Source: Lentisphaeria bacterium (lineage in GTDB: Bacteria > Verrucomicrobiota > Lentisphaeria > Victivallales > Victivallaceae). Taken from it: a stretch of DNA of 64,000 nt. The stretch spans positions 1 to 64,000 of the forward strand of contig JABLYX010000018.1 of the NCBI GenBank assembly GCA_018265615.1. Reading direction: 5' to 3'. Position numbers and translations under genes: made by a program. The notes beneath the pieces are model-generated. The model saw only the letters and a list, made by a program, of their open reading frames with translations. It was not told the origin of the DNA and did no database searches. Positions within the stretch are counted from its first letter, which is position 1, and the number at the start of each line of letters is the position of its first letter. Shown piece after piece: positions 51,276-59,121 of the stretch.

Positions 51276-52607
51276 TTAGTTGGCGGGCCGGTTGTTGAGG
51301 ATTTCATCGAGGAACGCGTCGGTTTCGCGGTCGAATTCGGGATAGGCTCCGTGAATCGCCTGCGGATAGTTCACGATCCGCTTCTGTTTTGACGGGATGC
51401 GGTTGAAGGCCGCGTGGACGCTCGACGGCACGCAGGTCGTGTCGATGAATCCCGCGATGAGGAGACAGCGCGCCTGACGGATCCGCGCCGCGAAATTCAC
51501 CGCGTCGTAGTATGGCACTGCCGCGGCGACCGCCGGATCGGCGGGCTTGCGGTTCTTGAGCGCGATGTAGCGCGGCCATCCCGCCTGCCGCCCCGCGTAC
51601 GGCGCGCCGTGGTCGCAGAGCGCGGGTTCGATTGCGATGACGGCGGTCACGGCGGGATCGAGTCCCCCGGCGACGAGGGATTGCGCGCCGCCCTGGCTCG
51701 CGCCGTGGACGATGAGGGTCTTCCCGTCCCAGTCGGGCCGCGTTTTCAGGTAGTCGAGCGCCCGGACGAGACGGCGGAACATGCCGTTGAAGTAGATGTT
51801 GTCGCGGTCGCCGGCATTTTCATAGCGGTAGTTCTTCATCGTGGTGCGGTAGAGTTTCCCATACTCCTCCGCCGGGCCGCCGTTGTCGAGGCCGTGGGCG
51901 TTCACATCGAGGACGAGCAGCCCCTTTCCGGCGAAGCGGTACTGTTTGATTGCGCTGCGGACTCCTGCCGCGTGCCAGGTGACGAGGGCCGGGTATTTGC
52001 GGCCCGGCTCTCCGGCGGGCTTGGTCAGGTAGGCGCGGACCGGACGGGTTCCGGGCGTCGGGACGGTGATGTCCCACACCTCGAATTTTCCGGCCGGATC
52101 GGCTTCGACGCGGCGCTCGGCGGACTGCATCGGTTCGGCGCGGGCCGCCGCTTTCTGCGCTTCCCAGAATGCGTCGAAATCCTCCGGCTCCGGCGCTCCG
52201 GGCCGTACCTCGCCGGGATCGGCCATAAGTCCGGCGCGGGCGTAGATTTTGCGACCGTCCGGCAGGAGGAAGTCGACCTTGAGAAGCGAGAAGCCCGGGG
52301 CGCGCGGCGTGATTTCAAGCCGCAGCGGCTCCTCCGCCGAGACGAGTTCCCCCTTGCCGGAGGGGGAATTGTCGCTGCGGAAACTGTAGAGGAGCTTGTG
52401 TCCCGGCGCGGGTTTGCCGTCCTTCAGGAGCCGGATGCGGATCGCGGCGGTTTCGCCGCTTCGGTATACCGCCCCCGGTTTTCCGGTTTCCGCTTCGATT
52501 TTCCAACCGTCGAGACATGCGGTCGGCTGGTTTTCCATGTCGTAGTCCGCCCGGACGGCCGGGGACGAAAGGAGGAGAAGGAGGAGGAGAGGGAGTATCC
52601 GGCTCAT
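51276..52607 (-). CDS. Secreted CE7-type acetylxylan esterase
   Basis: 443 residues: signal peptide (MSRILPLLLLLLLSSPAVRA), a ~110-residue beta domain (AAIRIRLLKDGKPAPGHKLLYSF), then a CE7 alpha/beta hydrolase. The catalytic triad reads Ser304 (HGASQGGAQS), Asp389 (AGFIDTTCVPSS) and His419 (YPQAIHGAYPEF). The CE7 segment NIYFNGMFRRLVRALDYLKTRPDWDGK is clear. It would remove acetyl groups from plant or other glycans in the periplasm. The N-terminal extra domain is not part of classical CE7 enzymes. It overlaps the FG-GAP gene by 4 bases and precedes the symporter by 17. A related, partly visible gene lies at 63339. Confidence 0.88.
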   Translation of the reverse strand: MSRILPLLLLLLLSSPAVRADYDMENQPTACLDGWKIEAETGKPGAVYRSGETAAIRIRLLKDGKPAPGHKLLYSFRSDNSPSGKGELVSAEEPLRLEITPRAPGFSLLKVDFLLPDGRKIYARAGLMADPGEVRPGAPEPEDFDAFWEAQKAAARAEPMQSAERRVEADPAGKFEVWDITVPTPGTRPVRAYLTKPAGEPGRKYPALVTWHAAGVRSAIKQYRFAGKGLLVLDVNAHGLDNGGPAEEYGKLYRTTMKNYRYENAGDRDNIYFNGMFRRLVRALDYLKTRPDWDGKTLIVHGASQGGAQSLVAGGLDPAVTAVIAIEPALCDHGAPYAGRQAGWPRYIALKNRKPADPAVAAAVPYYDAVNFAARIRQARCLLIAGFIDTTCVPSSVHAAFNRIPSKQKRIVNYPQAIHGAYPEFDRETDAFLDEILNNRPAN

Positions 52608-55600
52608 GGCTGTTTCTCCTGCATGCTTCCGCGGATGGCGCGGGGCGTCTCTTTTTCGAGATACGGGCGGCTGAAGGCGTGGATGGTTCCATTTTCCGTC
52701 CCGAGGAAGAGGTCGAGCCTGCCGTCGTCGTCGAAATCGGCGGCGTACGGTGCGGTGTTGTGGTTCGCGAGCCGTTCGGCGGCGAGGTCGCCCATGTCGG
52801 TGAACACGGGGCTCGCAGGGTCGGTGGAACGGTTTCTCAGGAACCGTGCATTGATGTTGTCCATCAGCAGATCTACCTTTCCGTCGCCGTCCCAGTCGAT
52901 GAACTGCGTTACGCTGCGCCCCTCCTGGGCCGACCTGGTCGGGATGCCCATGACGGACTGGTGATTCCAGATGAGTGACCGGAAGAACGGCGCTTCGAGC
53001 TTGAAGATGTTCCTGCCGGGCTTCAGCCCGAGCGTTCCGTCGGAGCGGCGGTAACGTTCGTAGAAGGCGAGTTGGTCGTTATGGTCGGTCGTGAGGTAAT
53101 CCGGCAGTCCGTCGCGGTTCCAGTCGATGACGGTCGGGCGGCAGCGGTGGACGGTCAGCAGCTCTTTCCCCTCCGGCTTGAACCGGATGTTGGCCGGGTG
53201 CGGCGTTTCGCCGGGATAGTCGACTTCGATCAGCCCCGCGAACGTGAGCTCAGGCTTCCGGCGCGTGCCGCTGTTGCGGAAGAAGCTGTGGTCGCCGCGC
53301 ACGCCGGTGGCGATGAGGTCCGGCAGCCCGTCAAGGTCCCAGTCCGCAACTTCGATGTTCACATACCCCCAGTCGCTCTCCTGTTCGCCCTGCACGGAGC
53401 CGAGCGGGCCCGCCTGGAGCCGGATCTCCCGGCCGCCGGCTTTGAGCGCAACCGGGTCGAGATAGCGCGGATGTTCCGCCGTTCCGGCGTTTTCGAAGAG
53501 ATAGATGCGTCCGTTCGCGGCTCCCGCCAGCAGGTCGAGGTCGCCGTCGCCGTCCCAGTCGAATGCGACCGGGATCGCGAGCGCCCCCGCATTGGCCGGG
53601 GATTCGAGCCCGCGCAGGAACTCCGGAGGATCGAGCCGGAGCGGTTTCCCCGCCTTCGCGCGGTTGCGGCAGATTCCGAGTGTGCCGTCCTCGCTTGAGA
53701 GCAGAAGGTCGATGCTTCCGTTGCCGTCGAGGTCGCAGAAGTACGGGAACGGGAACACGCCCGGGAATTCCACCGGCGCGCCGCCGGCGGTCAGCAGCAG
53801 CTCCGGCTTCCCGAACCTGCCGTCCGCCCGACACGGAAAGAAGTAGATCTGCGAGGTCCAGCCTCCGCAGACCAGGTCCGGCCTGCCGTCGCCGTTCACG
53901 TCGGCGACCTCCCAGACGAGCGGACGGATGTTCTCGCCTTTCGCGTTCCGGATGATCTTCTGGGAGTGGACGTCCTGATGTGTGCTCGCCTCGGCCTCTC
54001 CGCGTACGCCGGGGACGAAGAGATCGAGCGCCTCCGACGAGAAGAGCGGCTCCGCCGCCGTACCGACGTTCAGGTAGCATTCGCCGTCGCTGAAGAGGTC
54101 GGCGAGCCCGTCGCCGTTGAAGTCGTGGAACGCGGCGCTTGAGACGAGACCGGGACGTTTTCCCGTGAATTTCAGCTCTTTCCAGTCGTATGGGCGCGGC
54201 GTTCCGTTCCGCAGGTCGAGCTTCGCATAGGCACACATGCTCTGCGAGGCGAAGACGAGTTCCGGACTGCCGTCGCCGTCGAGGTCGACGAGGCGCGGCG
54301 GCGCGGTCTGGCGGAAGTGTCCGAACGGGTTGTTCCCCTTGTCGACGAGTTCCGGCGGCCCGAAGCAGTCGAAGCCGAACTGCTTGCGCAGATTGCGGTG
54401 AAAATAGAGTCCGCCCTGGAGGTCGCGGCCGCTGTCGGTCTGGCTGCCCGAGAGGAACAGCAGGTCGGGCGCGCCGTCGCCGTCGAAGTCATGGAGCGCG
54501 AATGCGCCGCGCAGGCCGCCTCCGAATTGCGCCGGAAGCTCTTTCGTCCCGAGCATGACGGGGTAGCCGGCGCCGACAGGCGGGTATTCCGCAGGGAACG
54601 GTTTCGAATATGCCGTGTCGCGGTCGAAATAGACGCTGTAGACGACCGGGAACGCGCCGCTGTGGATGAAAGCGATTTCGCCGGAACCACGCCCGAAGAA
54701 GCCGGGACTGAGTTGGAACGGGCGGAAGAAGCGCTCGTCGCCGTTTTTCGCAGTGTCATAAACAAGCGGTTTTCCGGTGGCGGGATCGCTCGCGACGAGC
54801 CGGAGCCCGTTGACGGCGCGGAACCGTTCCGCGCCGGAGAGGGGGGCGAAATCGTCCGAAAGGTCGAGGTCAAGCTTGACCGGATTGTGCTTCCACTCCC
54901 GCTTCGGGGCAGTCAGGAAGAAGTTGATCCTGCGGCGGTTGGTTCCGACCCAGGCGCGGGCTTCCGGGACGCCGCCGGGCCATGCGGGCGCGGTATTGCT
55001 TTGTTCGAGCTCCGGCAGCTTGCCGGGAGCCTCGGGATGGAACTTGCCGTAGATGCGGATCCCGCCGATTTTTCCCGGGAACGTGCCGAGTTTGCCGTAC
55101 TGCTGGACCGGCAGCACCTGCGCATTCGAGCCGAAATAGATGTCGTAGAGAAACTCGACCGGGCACTCCGGCAGCCGGGCGTTGCGGATCAGCTGTCTGC
55201 CGAGCCCCTGCACCGCGACGGAGGCTGTGCCGGGTTTCTCCCAGGCGAAGGTGACGATGCGGGTTTCGCCGCGCTTCCAGCCCTTCACCGGAACCTTGAC
55301 GGAGGAGGTCTTCCCGCTGCCGTCGGAGGTGTAGAAGTGGAGCATGCCGGTTGTATTGTTCACAAGCCCGTTCAATCGGTGCCCGACCCGGTTGCGGATG
55401 CTGAAGAGCTGGGCGTCGTGCCAGCCGGAGGGGAGTTTGCCCTCGCCGGGAGTGAATCCCGGCGTGATTTCGAGCATGATCGTTCCCGCGTCGAGGCTGA
55501 TATTACCGGGAGCGGGGTAGCAGAACCATCCGTTGGGCGGCAGTTCGAGCGCCCCCGCGGCGGGAGTGCGCCGCAGGAGTTCCGGAATCACGGCCCGGCC

Positions 55601-55732
55601 GGAGCCGCGGGAGTATGCGGCGTCATAGCCGGTTTCGAAATCCGTGCCGAGAAGCAGCTCTTTGCCGGCCGGCGGAGCGGCGGAGAGCGCCGCCGTCAGC
55701 AGCGCCGCCGCTAATATAAACCGTCTCTTCAT
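52604..55732 (-). CDS. Large secreted FG-GAP/VCBS-repeat protein
   Basis: 1042 residues from the ATG at 55732, which begins a signal peptide (MKRRFILAAALLTAALSAAPP). Residues about 25-260 form a jelly-roll-like region (YDIYFGSNAQVLPVQQYGK, IGGIRIYGKF). The remainder contains about ten D-x-D-x-D-G calcium loops of the FG-GAP/VCBS type: HDFDGDGAPDLLF, VDLDGDGSPELVF, HDFNGDGLADLFS, ADVNGDGRPDLVC, CDLDGNGSIDLLL, FDWDGDGDLDLLA, ADWDLDGLPDLIA, IDWNRDGLPDYLT, IDWDGDGKVDLLM and ADFDDDGRLDLFL. This should fold into calcium-stabilised propellers. No catalytic motif found. It probably binds glycans at the surface or stabilises a complex with its operon partners. Confidence 0.85.
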   Translation of the reverse strand: MKRRFILAAALLTAALSAAPPAGKELLLGTDFETGYDAAYSRGSGRAVIPELLRRTPAAGALELPPNGWFCYPAPGNISLDAGTIMLEITPGFTPGEGKLPSGWHDAQLFSIRNRVGHRLNGLVNNTTGMLHFYTSDGSGKTSSVKVPVKGWKRGETRIVTFAWEKPGTASVAVQGLGRQLIRNARLPECPVEFLYDIYFGSNAQVLPVQQYGKLGTFPGKIGGIRIYGKFHPEAPGKLPELEQSNTAPAWPGGVPEARAWVGTNRRRINFFLTAPKREWKHNPVKLDLDLSDDFAPLSGAERFRAVNGLRLVASDPATGKPLVYDTAKNGDERFFRPFQLSPGFFGRGSGEIAFIHSGAFPVVYSVYFDRDTAYSKPFPAEYPPVGAGYPVMLGTKELPAQFGGGLRGAFALHDFDGDGAPDLLFLSGSQTDSGRDLQGGLYFHRNLRKQFGFDCFGPPELVDKGNNPFGHFRQTAPPRLVDLDGDGSPELVFASQSMCAYAKLDLRNGTPRPYDWKELKFTGKRPGLVSSAAFHDFNGDGLADLFSDGECYLNVGTAAEPLFSSEALDLFVPGVRGEAEASTHQDVHSQKIIRNAKGENIRPLVWEVADVNGDGRPDLVCGGWTSQIYFFPCRADGRFGKPELLLTAGGAPVEFPGVFPFPYFCDLDGNGSIDLLLSSEDGTLGICRNRAKAGKPLRLDPPEFLRGLESPANAGALAIPVAFDWDGDGDLDLLAGAANGRIYLFENAGTAEHPRYLDPVALKAGGREIRLQAGPLGSVQGEQESDWGYVNIEVADWDLDGLPDLIATGVRGDHSFFRNSGTRRKPELTFAGLIEVDYPGETPHPANIRFKPEGKELLTVHRCRPTVIDWNRDGLPDYLTTDHNDQLAFYERYRRSDGTLGLKPGRNIFKLEAPFFRSLIWNHQSVMGIPTRSAQEGRSVTQFIDWDGDGKVDLLMDNINARFLRNRSTDPASPVFTDMGDLAAERLANHNTAPYAADFDDDGRLDLFLGTENGTIHAFSRPYLEKETPRAIRGSMQEKQP

Positions 55733-55736
55733 GTGT

Positions 55737-56396
55737 TTACTCTTTCGGCATAAAGTATTTGTCTTCATCGTAATCGAGCGGCCGCGAAACATAGCCGGCG
55801 TGCAGGTCGCTGTAGACGAAATTGCACCCCTCCGAATGGCGCAGCGCGACCCGGTTCCGGTACTGGGAACGGACAATCCCCATGAAGTTCCAGACGCCGG
55901 AGCTGCGGTCCTTGACCCCTTCGAGCATCAGCACCTTCGTGGAGGGGTTGCGGATGCCGCCGAACTTTGCGAATCCCGGCGCGCGCTGAACCTTGCCGCT
56001 GTAGGTGTTGATCGGCGAGCAGAGCGACTGGTTCGCCGCGTAGCACTGATAGTACTCATAGACGGTCCTGCCGTCGGTGACGACGGTTCCGCCGCTTTTG
56101 GTCATGCCCGGCTCGCTGCCGCAGACGAAGATCTTCCCGCCGTCGAGCATTTTCAGGTCCTGCATGAGGATCTGCCAGCTCCAGTTGCGGGTCAGGTCGC
56201 CGGACGGAACCGGTCCGCCGTCGAACGTGTCCGCGTAGAACATGTGCGCCTGTCCGATCGACCGCAGGTTGCTGAGGCAGTTCGCGCGTTTTCCGCGTTC
56301 CCGCGCCTGCTGCAGCGCGGGCAGAAGCATCGACGCGAGAATCGCGATGATTGCGATCACGACGAGGAGTTCGATCAGTGTAAAATGCTTTTTCAT
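55737..56396 (-). CDS. Pseudopilin-like protein in glycan locus 3
   Basis: 219 residues: MKKHFTLIELLVVIAIIAILASMLLPALQQARERGKRANCLSNLRSIGQAHMFYAD, near-identical at its start to the pseudopilins at 11392 and 18730. His occupies the -1 position. The C-terminal motif is RHSEGCNFVYSDLHAGY, where Asp is kept at the H-X9 position but the following Gly is Leu. The gene sits between the lyase gene and the FG-GAP gene (4 bases apart), again inside a carbohydrate operon. The middle of the protein (LDGGKIFVCGSEPGMTKSGG, YYQCYAANQSLCSPI) differs from the other two, so any specificity would lie there. Confidence 0.85.
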   Translation of the reverse strand: MKKHFTLIELLVVIAIIAILASMLLPALQQARERGKRANCLSNLRSIGQAHMFYADTFDGGPVPSGDLTRNWSWQILMQDLKMLDGGKIFVCGSEPGMTKSGGTVVTDGRTVYEYYQCYAANQSLCSPINTYSGKVQRAPGFAKFGGIRNPSTKVLMLEGVKDRSSGVWNFMGIVRSQYRNRVALRHSEGCNFVYSDLHAGYVSRPLDYDEDKYFMPKE

Positions 56397-56444
56397 CTCT
56401 CTTCTCCCGTTTCAGTTATGACAATACAACAAATATGCCGTTTT

Positions 56445-57389
56445 TCAATGACCCGCCGCGAATGTTTCACGGATTGCGAGCCGTTCGATGTAATTATGCA
56501 GCGCTTTCTGCTGAAGCAGCTGCTCCGCGGAAAGGCGGTCGCAGCTGACCCGGCAGAATTCTCCCAACGGTACGCCGCAGCGGTTCAGGAAATTTTTGGC
56601 TGAACGCGGATACTTGAATTCGACGTGACGCTGGATGAGGTCGAAGAACTCTTGGAGCTCTGCCGCACGCTCCGGGTCGTCCCGGAAGCAGCGGCACAGC
56701 TCCGCGAGCAGCCTGGGGTAGAAATTGGCCGAAGTACCGCTGTAACCCGCCGCGCCGAGCTTCAGCGAATCGAGGCAGGTCGTCAGGTTCGCATTGTAAA
56801 GCCTGAGGCCGGTTCCGGCGCAGGCGCGGAGCTTTTCCGCGATCACGGCCGAGTCGCAGCAGGTGTCCTTCAGGAACGCGAGGCGCTCCCCGGCGAGGCG
56901 CGCCATGCGCCCGAGTATTTGCGGCGGAATGAGCCGATGGTACGGAACCGGGCACTCGTAGATTCCGAGCCGGAGTTCCGCCGTCCGCGCCAACAGGGCT
57001 TCGAAGGCTGCAAACAACGCTTCGTCTTCGGCTCCCTGCGGGACCAGCTGACAGGCCGGAATCACAACGGCGTCCACGCCGAGCGCGGCCATGTCGAAGA
57101 CCGACTGAAGCTTCTCCTCTTCGGTGTTGCCGAGATACCCGCAGCCGACGACCGGAACACGGCCGCCGCTCACGGCGATGGCTTCCCGGGCGAGTTCGAG
57201 CCGTTCACCCGGCGTCAGCTCGTAGAGCTCGCTGCTGAGGCACACGGCGAAAAGCCCCGCGACCCCTTCGGCGATGTAGTATTCGAGCAGTTTCCGGTAG
57301 GCCGGGAAATCGATCGCCCCGTCCTCCCGGAACGGAGTCAGCACCACCGGCCACACGCCGCCGGCGAAATCACGTTTGCTCATAATCAT
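56445..57389 (-). CDS. Dihydrodipicolinate synthase/N-acetylneuraminate lyase family protein
   Basis: 314 residues. Class I TIM-barrel lyase family whose members split or condense pyruvate with an aldehyde. The Schiff-base lysine is Lys174 (RLAFLKDTCCDS), with Tyr144 (GIYECPVP) at the usual distance. The substrate loop usually written GTTGE reads CLSSELYELTPGER here, and PVVGCGYLGNTEEE follows. The altered GTTGE loop argues against lysine biosynthesis and for a sugar-acid aldolase or dehydratase. It opens the operon that ends in a symporter and is divergent from an AraC gene, so it probably degrades the sugar that induces that regulator. The ATG at 57389 has AAGGGA upstream. Confidence 0.85.
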   Translation of the reverse strand: MIMSKRDFAGGVWPVVLTPFREDGAIDFPAYRKLLEYYIAEGVAGLFAVCLSSELYELTPGERLELAREAIAVSGGRVPVVGCGYLGNTEEEKLQSVFDMAALGVDAVVIPACQLVPQGAEDEALFAAFEALLARTAELRLGIYECPVPYHRLIPPQILGRMARLAGERLAFLKDTCCDSAVIAEKLRACAGTGLRLYNANLTTCLDSLKLGAAGYSGTSANFYPRLLAELCRCFRDDPERAAELQEFFDLIQRHVEFKYPRSAKNFLNRCGVPLGEFCRVSCDRLSAEQLLQQKALHNYIERLAIRETFAAGH

Positions 57390-57419
57390 ATCCGGATCCC
57401 TTTCGTCAGGTTTTGTTTT

Positions 57420-57443
57420 CTCTCATATTATGATGCATGAGAG
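57420..57443. repeat. Inverted repeat in the lyase operon leader
   Basis: CTCTCAT (57420-57426) and ATGAGAG (57437-57443) with a 10-bp spacer, a perfect 7-bp inverted repeat 31 bp upstream of the lyase start. It could be an operator or a leader hairpin. Confidence 0.4.
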
Positions 57444-57498
57444 TGACAAAAACAAGAGAGGGCAGTTTGCAAAAAATATGCTTGGCTTTGCATTTTCT

Positions 57499-57527
57499 AT
57501 AATATAAATCCGGAATATAGGTGAAAA
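57499..57527 (-). promoter_or_regulatory. Promoter of the minus-strand lyase operon
   Basis: Minus strand: TTTTCA (57527-57522), 17 bp, TATTAT (57504-57499). The -35 is weak. The direct repeats at 57540-57578 lie just upstream, in the position expected for activator binding. A plus-strand TATAAT overlaps at 57498-57503, but no -35 for it was found. Confidence 0.45.
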
Positions 57528-57539
57528 AATGGAAAATAA

Positions 57540-57578
57540 TTGATTTTTTCGCAAATGAGACTTGCATTTTTCGCAAAT
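57540..57578. promoter_or_regulatory. Direct-repeat operator, probable AraC-family binding site
   Basis: Two 17-bp direct repeats, TTGATTTTTTCGCAAAT (57540-57556) and TTGCATTTTTCGCAAAT (57562-57578), differ at two positions and start 22 bp apart, about two helical turns. Direct repeats with this period are the usual site for an AraC-family dimer. They lie upstream of the lyase-operon promoter and 35 bp before the start of the AraC gene, which would allow activation of one gene and repression of the other. Confidence 0.6.
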
Positions 57579-57612
57579 CGGCAAAAAGGTAAAAGAAGAA
57601 AGGAGCCGCATT

Positions 57613-58542
57613 GTGGATACTTCGCTTTTGAGGAAACAGCTGTTGGCTGACTGCCGGCGCCTCCGTGAACCGGCCGGTTACTTCAACGGCATCGTCGGCG
57701 GCCGGCAGGATGCGCCGGACAACATTCTTCTGCTGCATCGCTGCCCGGAGATGCGGATCAGCCGCGCTCACGATGCGGACAAACTCTATCACCGGCGGTA
57801 CGTGCTGACGCTGAATATGAAAGCGGAGGGGCTGGTCTGTGTGAATGAGAAGTCGTTTCCGCTGCCGGAGGAGTATGCGGCGCTGACCTATCCTTATCAG
57901 TCACACTGCTATGTCGTGGACCAGAATCTGTTCGACTGGCTGATCGTGACGTTCGAATCGTCCGCGCCGCCGCCGCCCGGGCTCATGTACCGCAGCACCC
58001 GGCTGAACGGCTCGTGCTGGGGGCTCGCGCTGCGGATCTGCGAGCTTTACCGGGAAGTGTTTGCGGAGTTCTCCGCATCCGGCGCGGAGCTTCTGCAAGG
58101 GCTGCTGCAGGGTCTGCTGCTGGAGCTGCTGCATGCCCGGGATTTCGTCGACGCGGAGAACCGGCCGCAGGAGGAGGGGAACGGCCGTGTCCACCTCTTC
58201 GAGCAGTTGAACGGGTATATCTTCAAGCATCTTTCGGAGCCGGAGCTTTCGCTGGAGGAGCTTGCCGCGCGGCATTTCATTTCGCCCGCGCTCCTGCACC
58301 TTGTCTTCCGGCAGATGGCGGGATGCACGCCCGGAAAATACATCCGCGACATCCGGATCAAGCAGGCGCAGAAGCTGCTCGATCAGCGCGAGGTCCAGAT
58401 TGCCGAGATCGCGGAGCGGACCGGCTTTTCCTCTCCCGCCGTTTTCAGCCGCTGCTTCCGCCGCGTAATCGGTCTTTCGCCCAGCGAATATGCCGCGCGG
58501 TCATTCCCGGGGAGCCGCACCGGCGCCGGTGTGCCGGAATGA
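57613..58542 (+). CDS. AraC family transcriptional regulator, divergent from the lyase operon
   Basis: 309 residues from a GTG at 57613 with AAGGAG upstream. A longer TTG start at 57562 would fall inside the operator. The N-terminal half is a divergent sensor domain (KLYHRRYVLTLNMKAEGLVCVNEKSFPLPEEYAALTYPYQSHCY). The C-terminal helices are typical (LSLEELAARHFISPALLHLVFRQMAGCTPGKYIRDIRI and VQIAEIAERTGFSSPAVFSRCFRRVIGLSPSEYA). It is the likely activator of the lyase-to-symporter operon. Its 3' end overlaps the convergent GtrA gene by 42 bases. Confidence 0.9.
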   Translation: MDTSLLRKQLLADCRRLREPAGYFNGIVGGRQDAPDNILLLHRCPEMRISRAHDADKLYHRRYVLTLNMKAEGLVCVNEKSFPLPEEYAALTYPYQSHCYVVDQNLFDWLIVTFESSAPPPPGLMYRSTRLNGSCWGLALRICELYREVFAEFSASGAELLQGLLQGLLLELLHARDFVDAENRPQEEGNGRVHLFEQLNGYIFKHLSEPELSLEELAARHFISPALLHLVFRQMAGCTPGKYIRDIRIKQAQKLLDQREVQIAEIAERTGFSSPAVFSRCFRRVIGLSPSEYAARSFPGSRTGAGVPE

Positions 58543-58935
58543 GAAGAAACGGTGCCCGAGATAGCTCCACGTTACGCCGAACGCCGTCAGCAGGATATTG
58601 GCCCGGACCGGGTTCATCCTGAACAGCTCCACCAGCAGGACCAGCAGGGCCATACCGAGCAGCGTAGAGCTGCCGTATACGGTCCAGCATCTGAGATATT
58701 CGCGCAGATAATTCCCGCGTGTCCGGAAAACGATCCACTTGTAGCAGAAAAACGCATTGGTGACGGCGATAATGTTGACCGGAATTGCAATCAGCAGATA
58801 ATTGCGGGGAGTTCCCCACAGCTGGTAGAGGCCCGTGAACAATCCCACGCCGAACAACGTGTTCCAGCCACCGACGAGAAGGTAGCGGATGATTCGCCGC
58901 AGCTCCGGTTTTCTGTGTAGCTGGAAAAGGTTCAT
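58501..58935 (-). CDS. GtrA family membrane protein
   Basis: 144 residues with four predicted membrane helices (YLLVGGWNTLFGVGLFTGLYQ, YLLIAIPVNIIAVTNAFFCYK, YGSSTLLGMALLVLLVELF, ILLTAFGVTWSYLGHRFFSF). The RYLLVGGWNTLFGVGLF start and WSYLGHRFFSF end are GtrA hallmarks. GtrA-type proteins are thought to help flip or handle polyprenyl-phosphate-linked sugars. A divergent glycosyltransferase and an FkbM methyltransferase follow, so a role in cell-surface glycan assembly is likely. Confidence 0.88.
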   Translation of the reverse strand: MNLFQLHRKPELRRIIRYLLVGGWNTLFGVGLFTGLYQLWGTPRNYLLIAIPVNIIAVTNAFFCYKWIVFRTRGNYLREYLRCWTVYGSSTLLGMALLVLLVELFRMNPVRANILLTAFGVTWSYLGHRFFSFRHTGAGAAPRE

Positions 58936-59043
58936 TATGTACGTTGTTCCTGTCGATTTGAGGATAATATATACCGAGAATTGATTTTTTTTCGTTTTTT
59001 TGGAGGAAGAATGAGAAAAAACATGAAAAAAACGGAAAAAGGC

Positions 59044-59072
59044 TTGTCAAAATTCACACGATGGAACATAAT
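59044..59072 (+). promoter_or_regulatory. Promoter of the glycosyltransferase gene
   Basis: TTGTCA (59044-59049), 17 bp, CATAAT (59067-59072), 50 bp before the preferred ATG at 59122. The surrounding 150 bp is much more AT-rich than the rest of the window. Confidence 0.5.
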
Positions 59073-59121
59073 ATTAATCTTGTTGAAGTGGGTCTCCGCG
59101 AAAACAGGAAGTGCAGATGCA

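Noticed and set aside
56445..57389. Calling the lyase DapA (dihydrodipicolinate synthase)
   Set aside because: The GTTGE loop is replaced by CLSSE, and the gene heads a sugar-catabolism operon, so lysine biosynthesis is unlikely.
57390..57612. Possible CRISPR or tandem array because of repeated TTTTTCGCAAAT
   Set aside because: Only two copies at a 22-bp period with no spacer-like variation. This is better explained as a regulator-binding site.
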